From Euglena gracilis (taxonomy: Eukaryota; Euglenida; Euglenophyceae; Euglenales), in NCBI GenBank assembly GCA_039621445.1, contig CP154957.1:2970504-3034503 (forward strand): DNA of 64,000 nucleotides, given 5' to 3'. The notes below the pieces were generated by a model. It had not been told where the DNA came from. It was given only the letters and a program-made list of their open reading frames with translations, and did no database searches. This document shows, piece after piece, positions 12,301-24,410 of this stretch. The position numbers and the translations under genes were made by a program. Every line of letters starts with the position of its first letter. The stretch's first letter is position 1.

Positions 12301-14735
12301 GTGCCGGACCGTGACGCCGGACTGGGCCGGGCCGCCGGGCCGCCGGCTGTGCCGCCGGGCCGGGCCAGACCGCTGGGCAGCCTGCCGGGCCGGCCGGGTC
12401 AGGCCGCAGGACCGCTGGTCATGCCGGGCCGGGCCGTGCCGCCGGGCCGCGCCGGGCCGCGGGGCCGACGCCCAGGCCGGGCCGGGCCGCCGGCTGTGCT
12501 GCCGGGCCGGGTCCTGACCCGGCCCGGCCCGGCCCGGCACGGCAGGCGGTCCAGCGGATTATGGATGCTTATGGCTTTCCCGGTGGCCTTACCCGGTCCA
12601 GCCCAGCCGGCGATCCAGAAGCCTGGCCCGGCACAGCCGGCGGCCCGGCGGCCTGACCCAGCCCGGCCCGGCCCGGCCTTGCCGGCGGCCCAGCCCCCGG
12701 CCCGGCCCGGCCCGGTCCGGCACGGCCGGCGGTCCAGCGGCCTGACCCGGCCCGCCCCAGCCGGCGGCCAAGCGGACCGACCTCGCCGGACCGCCGGCCG
12801 TGCCGGGCCGGGCCGTGCCGCCGGGCGGGCTGGGCCGGGCCGGGCAGCCGGCCGTGCCGGGCCGTGCCGGGCCGGGCCGTACCGGGCCGGGCCGGGCCGG
12901 GTCAGGTCGCCGGACCGCCGGCCGTGCCGGGCCGGGCCGGGCCGTGCCGGGCCGTGCTGCGGCCGGGATGCCGGCCGTGCCGGGCCGGGCCGGGCTGCCG
13001 GCCCAGGCCGGGATGTTGCCGGGCCGGGTCAGGTCGCTGGACCGCGGGCCGTGCCGGCCGGGCCGTGCCGCCGGGCCGCCGGCCGTGCCGGGCCGGGCCG
13101 GGCCGGGCCGGTGCTGGACCGCGGGCCGTGCCGGGCCGGGCCGTGCCGCCGGGCCGCCGGCCATGCCGGGCCGGGCCGCTGGGCCGCCGGCCAGGCCGGG
13201 CTGGGCCACGGCCGGTTCAGGCCGCCGGCCCGCTGGCTGTGTCGCGGGCTGGGCTGGCCGGGCCGCTGGGCCGCTGGCCAGGCCGGCCAGGCCCGTTCAG
13301 GGGCCGGGCCCGTTCCAGGGCCGGCCGGGCCGGGCCGGGCCGACGCGCCGCCGGCAGTGCCGGACCGTGACGGCCGGACTGGGCCGGGCCGCCCGGGCCG
13401 CCGGCTGTGCCGCCGGGCCGGGCCAGACCGCTGGGCAGCCTGCCGGGCCGGGCCGGGTCAGGCCGCAGGACCGCTGGTCATGCCGGGCCGGGCCGTGCCG
13501 CCGGGCCGCGCCGGGCCGCGGGGCCGACGCCCAGGCCGGGCCGGGCCGCCGGCTGTGCTGCCGGGCCGGGTCCTGACCCGGCCCGGCCCGCCCGGCACGG
13601 CAGGCGGTCCAGCGGATTATGGATGTCTTATGGCTTTCCCGGTGGCCTTACCCGGTCCAGCCCAGCGGCGATCCAGAAGCCTGGCCCGGCACAGCCGGCG
13701 GCCCGGCGGCCTGACCCAGCCCGGCCCGGCCCGGCCTTGCCGGCGGCCCAGCGCCCCGGCCCGGCCCGGCCCGGTCCGGCACGGCCGGCGGTCCAGCGGC
13801 CTGACCCGGCCCGCCCCAGCCGGCGGCCAAGCGGACCGACCTCGCCGGACCGCCGGCCGTGCCGGGCCGGGCCGTGCCGCCGGGCCGGGCTGGGCCGGGC
13901 CGGCAGCCGGCCGTGCCGGGCCGTGCCGGGCCGGGCCGTACCGGGCCGGGCCGGGCCGGGTCAGGTCGCCGGACCGCCGGCCGTGCCGGGCCGGGCCGTG
14001 CCGCCGGGCCGGGCTGGGCTGGGCCGGGCAGCCGGCCGTGCCGGGCCGGGCCGGGCTGCCGGCCAGGCCGGGATGTGCCGGGCCGGGTCAGGTCGCTGGA
14101 CCGCGGGCCGTGCCGGGCCGGGCCGTGCCGCCGGGCCGCCGGGCCGGGCCGGGCCGGTGCCGGGCCGGGCCCGCGGGCCGTGCCGGGCCGGGCCGTGCCG
14201 CCGGGCCGCCGGCCATGCCGGGCCGGGCCGCTGGGCCGCCGCCAGGCCGGGCTGGGCCAGGTCGCCGGTTGGGCTGGGCCGGGCCGCTGGGCCGCTGGCC
14301 AGGCCGGGCCAGGCCCGTTCAGGCCGCCGGGCAGCTGGTTGTGCCGCCGGGCCGGGCCGGGCTGGGCTGGGCCGGGCCGGACTGGGCCGCCGGCTGTGCC
14401 GCCGCGCCGGGCCCCGCCGCTGCGCCGCCTGCCGGGCCAGGTCGGGTCAGGCCGCTGCACTGCCGGCCGTGCTGGGCCGTGCCGTGCTGCCGGGCCGGGC
14501 CGGGACGCTGGGCCGACGCCCAGGCCGGGCCGGGCCGGGCCGGGCCAGGCGGTTTCAGGCTGCCGTGCCGCCGGGCCGGGTCAGGCCGCTGGACCGCCGG
14601 CCGGGCCGGGCCGGGCCGGGACGGGTCGGGCCACCGGTCGGGCCGGCCTGGGTTAGGCCGCCAGGCCACCGGCTGTGCCGGGCCGGGCTGCTGGATCGCC
14701 GCCTGGGCTGGACCGGGTTAGGCTACCGGGCAAGC
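9320..14735. repeat. CCGGG-type minisatellite with higher-order repeats
   Basis: About 5.4 kb of CCGGG/GGGCC pentamers mixed with GCCGGACCGCCGGCC and TGTGCCGCCGGG variants. A non-repetitive anchor (GGATTATGGATG..TTATGGCTTTCCCGG) recurs near 11209, 12556 and 13614, defining higher-order units of about 1.35 and 1.06 kb. After each anchor the array is inverted for about 270 bp (about 11168-11435, 12517-12790, 13573-13850). A reverse-complement anchor closes the array at about 14709-14755. Very long ORFs (up to 1190 codons) reflect lack of A/T and are not genes. Confidence 0.95.
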
Positions 14736-14894
14736 CATAAGCAAATCCATAATTCGAAAGGCTTTTGCGTCTGGCCGGAAAAGGACATTAATGCAAAAAT
14801 TGCGACCGCAATGTGAGGATGTGGCTCGTGACGCTTTTGGGGGAGGGGGGGGGGGAGCAAAGCTCACGCGCGTAGCGAAGCTAGCGTCTACTTG

Positions 14895-15050
14895 TACATA
14901 CATACATACATACATACATACATACATACATACATACATACATACATACAACATACATACATACATACATACATACATACATACATACATACATACATAC
15001 ATACATACATACATACATACATACATACATACATACATACATACATACAC
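14895..15050. repeat. (TACA)n microsatellite
   Basis: Nearly pure TACA tetranucleotide array with one interruption near 14950. Confidence 0.97.
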
Positions 15051-15612
15051 ATGCCGGAACTCTTTTTTTTTTTCAAAGTCTGTTTGCTTTTGTCAAAGTG
15101 CAGCCGAAATGCAGGATTTATCACTGAATGTGCTGGGACGAGCATTTTTTTTTCAATAAGGACCGACCTGCTTCCCAGGGGTTGTTCAGCATTGGTACTC
15201 TCAGCAAACAGCGCTAATTCGGCCTGCAAACCCTTTGGTTGCTGGGGGGGTCCAGCACCCTCTCCCCCCTACCCCCCCCTCCGCAAGTGGAGGGATCACC
15301 CTCTTCCCTTTTTACCCCGGGCACCAATTTTTAAGTCAAAAAAACGTGTTCCGTGTGAGCCCAACAGAATTTTTTTCGAAAAGTGCTGAAGGGTGCTTTT
15401 CGTTGAGGAGGCCTCCCCCCCCCCCAACCCATCTCTCTATCAGCCTCTGGGCTGATAGAGAGATGCCCCAGGGGAACAACCCGTTGCTCCGGACCCCGGA
15501 CCTCGGCAGACCAAAAAACTGCAACAATCAACTCGGGCAACAAACGGCCTCCACGTCTCGTTGGTCCGTTGGCAGTTGAGCATTCGCTGGTCCCCTGTCT
15601 CTGACCCACATA

Positions 15613-15921
15613 CAGCATAAAGTGGAGCCCCCACACTTAACTGTGGGGTGCTGTGTGGGGTATGTGTGAGGGGGGGGGGGTGAAAGATTATGTGTTGGAT
15701 GCCCCTAGTTGCAGGTAGAAAGGATGATGTTTTTTTGTTTTTTGTTTTTGTTCTGGGGGGCTCTGCCCCCCCCTGGACGAGGCCGAAGGCCGAGCAAGTT
15801 AAAAATCATGCAAAAAAAACATGTGTGGGGTACAGTGGGGTGTGTGGGGGGTGGGGGGGTGGGGGGAGTGGGGGGTATTGTGGGTGCTGTGCCGTGCTTT
15901 GGGGGCTCCACTTTATGCCAT
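15613..15921. mobile_element. element X copy 2 (short, inverted)
   Basis: The left end matches GCATAAAGTGGAGCCCCCA (15615) and the right end matches GGGGGCTCCACTTTATGCC (15901-15919). The interior has GT/G-rich runs and, near 15775-15810, the reverse complement of the X-core segment GACTTACTCGGCCTTCGGCC. It is an internally shortened copy in the opposite orientation to 2549-3621. Confidence 0.75.
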
Positions 15922-15924
15922 CGC

Positions 15925-16369
15925 TCCTCTCACCTATACGCCTTCCCAGGCTCGCCTGAGAGGGCCGACGCACCCTCGTGTTTGGTGGCAACCGAATTGT
16001 GTCGATCGCGTTCTCTGTGGCAAGGTTCGTTGTCACACAGGTGGACAGTCTTCATCCAAATCGGTTTCCCCACACTGGCCCAACTATCCCTCTTCCACCA
16101 TGAACCTTGGGCAGAAGTTTACGCTCGTTTTACACGGCACCCATCTGCAGACGCCCAAGTTTGTGCCATTTACGACTACGAGATCATGATTGATGGCAAT
16201 GAACCTTGGGTCCCTTCCTTGCTTTACCCAATCATCTACATCTCTCTCCCCGCCAAAGCAACGCACCACTTAGTTTGGCTGTCATTCCAGAAAGATCGCC
16301 CTAATCTGTGGATTGTCAGTATACATCCCGAGGCTCTTCAGAAGCCTGGTGTGTGGGAAGTTTATATAC
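15925..16369 (+). CDS. unrecognised open segment, possible coding remnant
   Basis: One frame stays open from inside element X to 16395. The part beyond X reads unlike simple repeat (it contains YDYEIMIDGNEPW, HHLVWLSFQKDRPNLWIV and IHPEALQKPGVWEVY). It has no methionine or splice boundary I can defend, and its C-terminal end runs into the fold-back element. It could be an exon or a decayed transposon gene. I recognise no family. Confidence 0.2.
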
Positions 16370-16676
16370 CCATATATGGCAGGTGGGAAGTTTAATACCC
16401 CCCCGGGGGGGTATTAAACTTCCCACCAGGTTGGGCACCCCCGTTATTGAAGGTATAGGGTTAGGTGCGCACATGCTGATTTTGCGCTAATTGGCTACGC
16501 TGCGCTAATCGGCTATGTTGCGCAACATAGCCGATTAGCGCAACGTAGCCAATTAGCGCAAAATCAGCATGTGCGCACCTAACCCTATACCTTTCATTAA
16601 GGGGGGTGCCCAACCTGGTGGGAAGTTTAATACCCCCCCTAGGGGGGGGTATTAAACATCCCACCTGCCATATATA
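16370..16676. mobile_element. large fold-back palindrome with nested palindromic arms
   Basis: About 300 bp is an inverted repeat centred near 16520 (GTTGCGCAAC). The arms pair through CTAATCGGCTATG, GCTAATTGGCTACG, GCTGATTTTGCG, GTGCGCAC, TAGGGTTAGG and GGTTGGGCACCCC. Both outer ends are themselves palindromes: GGGAAGTTTAATACCCCC followed by its complement. The outermost bases ATATGGCAGGTGGGAAG pair with CCCACCTGCCATAT. No coding capacity. It is a fold-back or MITE-like element, or a cruciform-forming site. Confidence 0.9.
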
Positions 16677-16677
16677 C

Positions 16678-16720
16678 ATATATATGTATATACATACACA
16701 CCCACCCACCTACACACACA

Positions 16721-16803
<83 letters not shown>

Positions 16804-16814
16804 TATATATATAT

Positions 16815-16864
<50 letters not shown>

Positions 16865-16900
16865 TGATATAAATATTGATATATACATATGTATATCAAT
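16678..16900. repeat. (TA)n and (GT)n microsatellite
   Basis: ATATAC, CACACC and GTGTGT stretches, then a long TA run to about 16857, directly abutting the fold-back element. Confidence 0.95.
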
Positions 16901-17204
16901 ATTCCCAGGCTGAATGTAATTTTTTTCATGAGGTCAGTGTGTTGGTTATTTTAGTTTAAAAAGTTGAGCACAAAATTATAAAAAAAATCATTTGTGTATA
17001 GCGGCATGTAACCACTGGTCCCTTGGTGGCCAGTGACAGGGGGTCCTCTTTTTTTTCCACAGAGGGGCTGGGGGCCCATTTTTAAAATGCATGGTGCGGG
17101 TTTCGACAACTTTTTTTGTATTTTTGTTACTTTGGGATTGAGTAGGGTTATGACTGGCGCTCTGAAAGGGATTTGGGTTAGAAGTTAGAAGGTTCGAAAC
17201 TAAC

Positions 17205-17695
17205 CCCCCCCCAAAAAATAAGACCCCCCCCAAAAAATAAGACCCCCCCCCCAAAAAATAAGACCCCCCCAAAAAATAAGACCCCCCCTGGGCCGATCGA
17301 GCAAAAATCCAAAAATAAGACCCCCCCCCCATAAATAAGACCCCCCCTGACGGCGCGAAGCGCCAGGGACAGTGAAATTTTTCCCTGAGAATTTGGCAAA
17401 AACCCAAATTTCACACACAAAAATGATGAAATTTCAAAAAATTTCAGATTCTTGAAGTGCAAAAAAACATGCTAAATGTCAACTTACACAAATTTACACA
17501 TGGCGCGAAGCGCCGAAGGAAAATTTTTAGTGTTTTTGGGAACCTGAAAAATGATGTTTTTTTCGGGCCCGGGTCGGTCAAGAAAAAATCCAAAATAAGA
17601 CCCCCCCAAAAATAAGACCCCCCCCTGGGGGTTTCCAGCAACGGACCCAAAAATAAGACCCGGGTCTTATTTTGGGGGGGGGTTATGCCTGAACT
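17205..17695. repeat. AATAAGACCCCCCC tandem-like array
   Basis: Units of C-run + AAAAAATAAGA recur from 17205 to 17345 and again from 17595 to 17690. Two GGCGCGAAGCGCC stems (about 17352 and 17503) lie between, each before an A/T-run. Single units also occur near 40325 and 49130. Confidence 0.85.
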
Positions 17696-17699
17696 TCGA

Positions 17700-20500
17700 C
17701 CTAATTTTGGCCTCGTTTAGACCTAACGTCACAAATCCTAATCCTAACCCTATTCCCAAACCCTCACTCTGACCCCGTCTCGTTTGATTGCCCCAAACCC
17801 AACCCTGTGCTGGGAGTAGGCTTTCCGCCCTACACATTTTGTCTGGGGCATCTCTGGTGGGATGCAAACAAATCAGGTCCAGGCCCATTTCTTAAACACA
17901 GGGGTCCAACCCCCCCCCCGTTTAAGAAGTGGACCCCAGGTCCACTTCTTGGACACAGGAAAATCGCGGATAGGGGTTTTGGTTGGACAGCCAACCGAAA
18001 CCTTTTTTTTCAAGCAAAATCACACCAAATCACGTGTGATTTCCGTGCCTCCCCTGCAAGCCACATCTCAGTTAGTTATTATTTATTTAAATTTAGTTTT
18101 TTCCAAATTGTCTACCCCCCCCCAACAAAATTTTTTCAACCGGTTTTTTTTTAATCTTTCGTGCCATTCTGTCACTGCCCATCGTTCGCCTGTCAGGGCG
18201 AAAACTAATTTTTCACGTATGCCCCCCCGGATATTGTCCCTCTCGCCTGTACTTGCCAACTCGGCTTTACCACCAGTTGGAGTCCCCCCAAACCCACCAG
18301 TTTGTCCTCCCCAAATACTCTTGCCATTCTGCAGCAAAATTGGGCCAAAAGCCAAAGGTGGCCGTGTTTTGACTTCGTGCGCCTAACACGGACGTTTGCC
18401 AGGAAAATAGAAACGGAAAACCACTGTTCAGAGGGAGGGGTCAGGCCGACTCCCGTCCTGGGGTTTTGTGGTCTCTGAGGCCTGTTCTCGCCAGCATGGC
18501 CTCATAAGGAGTTTTGGGTTGTTTTTTTTTTGGCTTTTCCCTCTATGCCGCCAATTTGGCTGATGCAACTTCCTGCTGGGGTTTCAAATACCTTGGTCTG
18601 GCGGTGGGGAAACGGAAGCATTTGCACCAAAAGGGGGGAAAGAGGAAATTGTTCTTTGGTGACCTGCTCAGGGACGGTACCCGTCCCATTTTTCCAGGGG
18701 TGCCCATGTTTTTGTTAAGATTTGCCAGGCTTGTGCGGCGCCATGGTATATGGGGAGGGTCGATTACCTCCCATCAATCCCGTTGTCCCTCAGAAAACTG
18801 AAACCCCATGGGAGGAAGGCCTCTGCAACTTCTTCAATTGGGTGGAAATGGCCTTTTTTTGCAAAAGATGCAACGGAAATCACAAGGAAGTTGTTTTTCA
18901 CATGGTTTTTATGTTTGTTTGTTTTCCTTCATTTTCAAGCTTTTGACGAACCTGCATTTGTTTTAGGAGAAAGTCTTGTTTTGGAGGGTTTGGTTTCAAC
19001 CCTCTGGTAGGGTTGTTGAAGCTCGTACTTGCCCGTCAAATGACGAATGCGAGACTCGGCGAAGAAAAATGTGCGCGTGCATTTGCATTATTTTATTATT
19101 ATTTTTTTATTATGCAGAAATGCATAACCAATCATGGAATGTGAAAACATGGATAAATATACGCAAGATCCCCTGAAATGCCAACCGTACAGCTGCGTTT
19201 GCCTGAGACACGCTGTTCCATGGAACGGTGGCCAGACAGCCCATGCATCGATACGTTGTTTCAAGCCCTCTTTGGGACCAAGTCCTGCCAACCAGCCCTG
19301 TGCTGTGTTTCTGCAGCCAGATGGGGGTTCCTTTCTTCCCCTTCAAGCCGTGCCACGGGCTGACCCTAAGAGATCGATGGTGCCTTTCAGGATTCTACAA
19401 ACACTCGTCAAAAGTAATCTCAGCGCCACAAAAAGATGTTTCGTCCGTCTGCAAATCGCTTGCTCTGAAAAATGGAAGTTCCCTGAATCCTGAATGATAT
19501 GTTTATGACAAAATTCTCCCGATTTTCAGCCTCTTTTTGGGATTTTTCAGGATTTTTTTTAACACCCAAAACCCACAGGAAACAATACATACATTTTTAT
19601 TTTGCCTCGTGCTTCTCAAGAGTCGACATTGCCTATTTCTCCGAATCAGTGAAAAGGCGGCAATGAACAAGAGCAAAAAATGAACGTACCGTTTGAAGAA
19701 AACGCAATGTTTGTATTCAGTTTCTCTCTCGAATTTCAGAATAGCTGAATGCTGTTGGTGTAAGGTATATCATATGATTTCTGGGGTCTTTTCCCAATCA
19801 GCACTGTCTCGGGCCTTTCCATTTAGATGAGCGAAGGTGCAGTTTCTGGTATGCAAGCAAGCCCAGCCCATCCTCGTGTCAGCAGAACGCCCTAAACCAT
19901 TCCACAGACACATCCATTTTTCATTTGTATAAGATTTTAATGGAGTTGCCTCCCATGTCACCCATTCTCATTTGGCTTAGGCTCAAGGATAGTGCTTTCT
20001 CTCAACACCCAGCTTTACCTGCCAACAGAGACTTTCCTTAAAAACTCTATATTTTGGGGGAATCGAACAGCAAAAGACTAGGAAAAAATTTGAACCTTTT
20101 TTTTTATCAAAGTCTTGTATACTGTGCTTCCTGAAAATTTTCAGAAAATCTACCTATTGGAGGTCAGGCAAATTTCAGGCCTCCCAGCAGGGTGGGAGCA
20201 GCTGTTAGAAGAAGACACCTGGCGGGTGTCATACGGGTTTTCACGTATTAAGCAAAGGTCTGAGTCAAGCAAAAGTCTGATTTTTTTGCGTGTTTGATTG
20301 TTAATTTAGGTATTATTGTTGTTGTAGGTATTCTATTTAGTGTATTTTGGCAAAATTTCGCCTTTTGGGGCAACTTGTCAATTTTCTGTGTTTCGTTTTT
20401 CGGGGGCCTGTGTTGCCCCCCTCCCCCTTGGCCTTGAGAGTCTTCTGCTGCCTGCTGGGCCGTCTCGGGGTCGCAGGGCAAGCCAGCTGTGCTTGCTCAC
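17700..20500. other. no supported gene in ~2.8 kb
   Basis: A small inverted repeat (AAGTGGACC..GGTCCACTT) lies near 17927-17950. ORFs at 18514-18801 and 19134-19493 lack codon bias and splice boundaries. The rest is mixed A/T-rich sequence. Confidence 0.4.
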
Positions 20501-20502
20501 AG

Positions 20503-20670
20503 ACTGCTTGCGCCCACCCCTCCATCCATGCATACTCGTCATTTCCCTCTCGCCCGGTCACCCGGGAAGTGTACATGTGCCGGGTCGCCCGCGTGTGGTT
20601 GTCTCGGCAGTTCGGTGAGGGTCGTCCACGTGGCCATCCCATGTCGGTCCCACCGTCTGAGTCCTGCCAG
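20503..20670 (+). CDS. possible exon, 56 codons, unknown product
   Basis: An acceptor-like GCTCACAG ends at 20502, and the frame is open from the next base to codon CAG at 20670, followed by GT. The second half has G/C-ending codons and reads R-E-V-Y-M-C-R-V-A-R-V-W-L-S-R-Q-F-G-E-G, ending E-S-C-Q. It shares the CAG|G ending of the stronger exons. Two other frames are partly open, so this is weaker than the blocks at 25-49 kb. Function unknown. Confidence 0.35.
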
Positions 20671-20699
20671 GTCGGCGCCCTCCGGGGCCTTGAACGTTT

Positions 20700-22520
20700 G
20701 TTTTTCGTGTTTTGTTTGTTTCATTTGTGTAGGAGGAGGCTGATACCCCAAGTTCGCTACAATGAGGGTCTGTCTGCAGGGCTTAGGTGCGGGGGGGGGG
20801 GGGGTCCGCACTCAGCGATGACTGAGTCCCCTCCCCCAAGCAAACAGGTCAGTTTTTTGACATTTTTTCAGAAAAATTGCTCCAAAAAGCATTTGATTTG
20901 AAAGTGTTAGGGGTCTGAGCAACTGGATCCACCAAATGTCCGAGTCCCGAGAGCCGATTCCAGGGTGCTCAGGGGGGTCAAAACCTTCGTGTGGAGCCGT
21001 CCCATACTTTTTAACCTGGTATGATGATAATTCTGTGAATTGTTCAGTGATGACCACTTTGGTAAAATCTGGGCACATCGGAGCCCCTCCATTTGGAAAA
21101 CTGACCAAATCCAAAGAGGGAAATGCGCAGCGCATTAGCACCCGCAAAGGGGAGATGCGGGTTCGCATGGCCTAAGAAGTTTTTATCCCCACCTATCCAC
21201 ATACCACCCAAACACACATTCGCACTCCCATTCACATTCACAGCCACACAACATGCACACGTGCACATGCACACTCATGAGCACATTGTCATTCACGCAC
21301 ACATACAATAGTATGCACTCACATTGTAAAACACCGAAACAGCAATACTGGGTGGGTTTGTATGACGACGCCGGTGCAACAGGTGCTTCTCCAACTCCCT
21401 CTGTTACCATGCCACTGAAACGAATGCTAAGGGGCACCGACTTGTTCCATGCACACCACCTCGCTAACCAGCTGAGCACGGGGCACCCTTGCATCTGTGC
21501 CAGTTTTCACAAGTCTTCAGACCCAGCGCAGCGGCTTTTCAAAACAGAGAGTTCAAACGTGGTGCTCGTTTTTTTTTGTGCATTGTTTCCACACTTTCGA
21601 GCTTCAACGTTGCAAATTAGTTCGTCCACAATACACAATAGTGCGAAATACTTTTTTTTTCCACGTATCTGATGACAGATGAGCTGTTTGTTCGACTCGC
21701 ACAAACTGATTTGCTGTGTTACGATGGGGACCCTACTCCCAGAGGGGGGGTCCAGCCAACCAGCCATTTCTTTCTACCTGTCAGTTCCAACCAACAATCT
21801 CCTGGAGCTGTCCACCAAAAGAAACCAGAAGAGTCCACGTCATCCAGCTCAGCCGAGCTGGGCTGAGGTGTTTTGTTGCAAAGCACAAAAAAAAAATGGG
21901 CCTCCGGAATTTTCAACAATGGGCCCCAAACAGGACACCCAAAGTGGGGTATTTGTCATTCCTTAACAGAATGTGTTTCTCCTTTTTTCTTGAACACCCC
22001 CCGAATTTGCCCCCCTCCTTTTCCAGCTGGCCCGCCAGACCCCCCTCTCCCCTGGGCTCTGAAGAAATTCCCTGAGTGCAAGCTCAACTTGGAAATCCGG
22101 CGTCAAAGACCAAGGGACCACTTGAAATTAGGAATTTCCCGATTCTCGAACAAAACGTCGTTCCAATGGGGGAACTGGAAAGCATAATTAATGCATGCCT
22201 TGTCACATCAAAAAAAAAAACGATGTAAACCCATGAATTATGCGACAATTGTGCACTACAGTGGTGTCCCCACCCTTAAAAAAGCACCCGAAATTCTCTC
22301 CATTTCGTCTGTCAGTTCGACCGCAAAAAACAGTGCAATTCCGGGAGGGGGTTTAATACGATATGGGGACAAACAAACAAGTGGACGGACCACCAAGCCA
22401 AATAAGAATAACAACAAATTTGTTCGTTTTCACCGACGGAGGGGAAGTGGCTGCCCACCAGTGCCATTGCCAGTGCCAATGGCAGGGGGGCTCCTAGCCC
22501 TTGGAGCCGAAGCAAAATTT
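20700..22520. other. no strong gene
   Basis: A frame is open at 21253-21672 but crosses a CACA-rich simple stretch and has no bias. CACAC/TTCAC simple sequence lies at about 21185-21310. Confidence 0.35.
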
Positions 22521-22529
22521 AAACTTGCC

Positions 22530-22791
22530 CAGGGGTTTTTTTAACCTTGGACCCCCGAGGGGGGGGTCCTGCCAAGCCCCCCCCCCCCCCGAGGTCCCCC
22601 CAGAGGGGGGTGGTATACATTTTTCGGCGCCAAAGGCGCCAATTTTTTTTGAAAAGGTTCTATTTTTCGCGATTTTTGGTCTTTTTTCGGGGAAACAAGA
22701 GTGGGTCCCCCGGGACCCCCCCCCCCTAGGCCCCCGCAGGGGGTGGGTGAGTGAGGGTGACCCCCCTCCCCCGGTCTTAAAAAAAGCCCTT
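22530..22791. mobile_element. element Y copy 1, hAT-like MITE
   Basis: The left end is CAGGGGTTTTTTTTAACC and the right end GGTCTTAAAAAAAGCCCTT. Candidate target duplication AACTTGCC (22522-22529) versus ATCCTGCC (22792-22799), 6 of 8 alike. The interior has C/G runs, a GGCGCC-AAA-GGCGCC stem and GCTATTTTTAGC/CGCGATTTTTGG-like sequence, shared with copies at 30377, 38936 and 53933. Confidence 0.7.
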
Positions 22792-23190
22792 ATCCTGCCC
22801 AATGGCAGCTGCATTACCGCCTCCGTTAAATTGTATTACATTTTCTACAGAAATGCAATTATAGCACCCCTTGGCAAGGGGGTTGTGTTGTTAGGTCGCC
22901 GTTGCGGGGTGGGGGGGATTTAGGCAGGGCGTGGGAGGGGGGTGTTGTTTTCTTTCCTTTTTTATGGTTTGGTGTTTTTTTTTGTGACCCCCCCCCCTTA
23001 GCCTGCCCACTGGCGCTCTGCATTACCGCCCGTAAAGTACACATTTCTTCCTTCGTCTGCACATTTATCTCTTTCCTGATTACCTTCACGGTATTTTAGC
23101 CAGAATAGTGTATCGTTATTTGTTTTATTAATTTGGATTTTTCCCAGACTCCTTGGGTGGCCGGTTCCTCTTTGTTTTTGTTTTCAAACG

Positions 23191-23422
23191 TGGGGGGTTT
23201 TTTTTGTTTCAGGCGGCAGACTCCTGGGGGGTATGGTGGTGGGTCACCCTGGGGTGGGGTGGGGTGGTGGGTTCCAGCCGACCCCCCCCCCCCCCCCGGG
23301 GAGTACTTTTCGGCGCTGAAAATTTTTGAAAAAGGTGCTATTTGACATTTATTTTGCGATTTTTTGGCCATTTTCAGGGGTGGGGGGGGACCACCCCTCC
23401 CCCCGGTCTTAAGAAAACCCCG
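23191..23422. mobile_element. element Y, diverged copy
   Basis: Starts GGGGGGTTTTTTTTG and ends GGTCTTAAGAAAACCCC, with the Y interior order (C-run, TTTTCGGCGC, GTGCTATTT, GCGATTTTTTGGCCATTTTC). Target duplication not seen. Confidence 0.55.
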
Positions 23423-23469
23423 GACTGTGGCCCCCCCTCCCCCTTGGGCCAGACGTTTGGAGGACAACG

Positions 23470-23530
23470 TTTTTGTTGCTATTCCTCAGCGACCAAGCTT
23501 CGTTTGGCTTCATTCTTCAATGGGTTTAAA
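23470..23530 (+). pseudogene. degenerate copy of exon 48977-49068
   Basis: Matches the end of the 48977 exon almost base for base over GACAA.GTTTT....CCT.AGCGACCAAGCTTC.TTTGGCTT.ATTC, but carries an extra base after GTTTTTGTTG that shifts the frame. The following sequence also resembles the flank of that exon (TTTTTTCTCCAAATAAT.CACCC). It is a duplicated, probably dead exon. Confidence 0.65.
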
Positions 23531-24079
23531 ACCATGCACTTTAAACGGCACGTGTGGTGTTTTTTCTTATAATAATACAGGGGCACTGTGTGTTTTTTCT
23601 CCAAATAATACACCCAGGAGGGTCCAAAAAATGGGTCCGAAAACGGAAGATTTTTGCCAATGAGCAAAAATTGTCTCCAAATGGGAATTCTGCAACATGA
23701 AAATTAGGTTTAAAAAAAGTCAAACACCCACCCATTAAACCCCCCAAATATAAAGCTCCCTAGAGGGGGGGGGCTGTCATTTGGCGGGGGGGGCTGGGGG
23801 CCTTTATATTTGGCGGGGGGGACAAACGACCTTCGGCAGCCCTTAATTGTGGCCAAATACTTATGCCAACTTTCCAATGTGTATCCACGAAATGGCCCGA
23901 AACAGGCCAAAGTAACAGATTTGGAGCAGGAATTTTTTTCCCCACAGTCGCATTAATATCCAAAATGTAGCATTTTTGGTGAAATAAACGTTGTTGTGCC
24001 CACCCAAAAAAATTTTTTTGGGGAACTTTTTTTTTTTACTGAAATGGAAAACACACCAGGTGGTCTTGGGGCTCCTTTA

Positions 24080-24410
24080 TCAGGGGGTTATATAGATATA
24101 TAGCTAGATAGATTAGATAGATAGCTAGCTAGCTGAATAGGGGGCTCGACATCGATTATTCTAGATCGATAGATAGAGCTAGATAGATAGATAGATAGAT
24201 AGATGAGCTAGCTAGATAGATAGCATTAGATAAGATTACATATATATACTATATAGTAGATGCTATTTCGAGTAATACCTCATATACCTCATATCTCTAT
24301 ACTATTCTATCCATATAATTAATCATATCTATTCCACTAGAGATATCTCTATCCATGTATATCCTCTATGATAATTATATAGAGGTATCTAACATATTCT
24401 ATATATTTGG
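24080..24410. repeat. GATA/TAGC-rich simple region
   Basis: Irregular GATA, TAGC and ATAT units. No gene. Confidence 0.85.

Noticed and set aside
9388-14721. Very long ORFs (511, 614 and 1190 codons) of Gly/Arg/Pro/Ala repeats in the CCGGG array
   Set aside because: All frames on both strands are open because the array almost lacks A and T, so stop codons are rare. Frame continuity and composition follow the DNA repeat, not protein.
15709-16395. 228-codon ORF as one intact gene
   Set aside because: Its first third is element X and its end enters the fold-back element. Only the middle is retained as a possible remnant.
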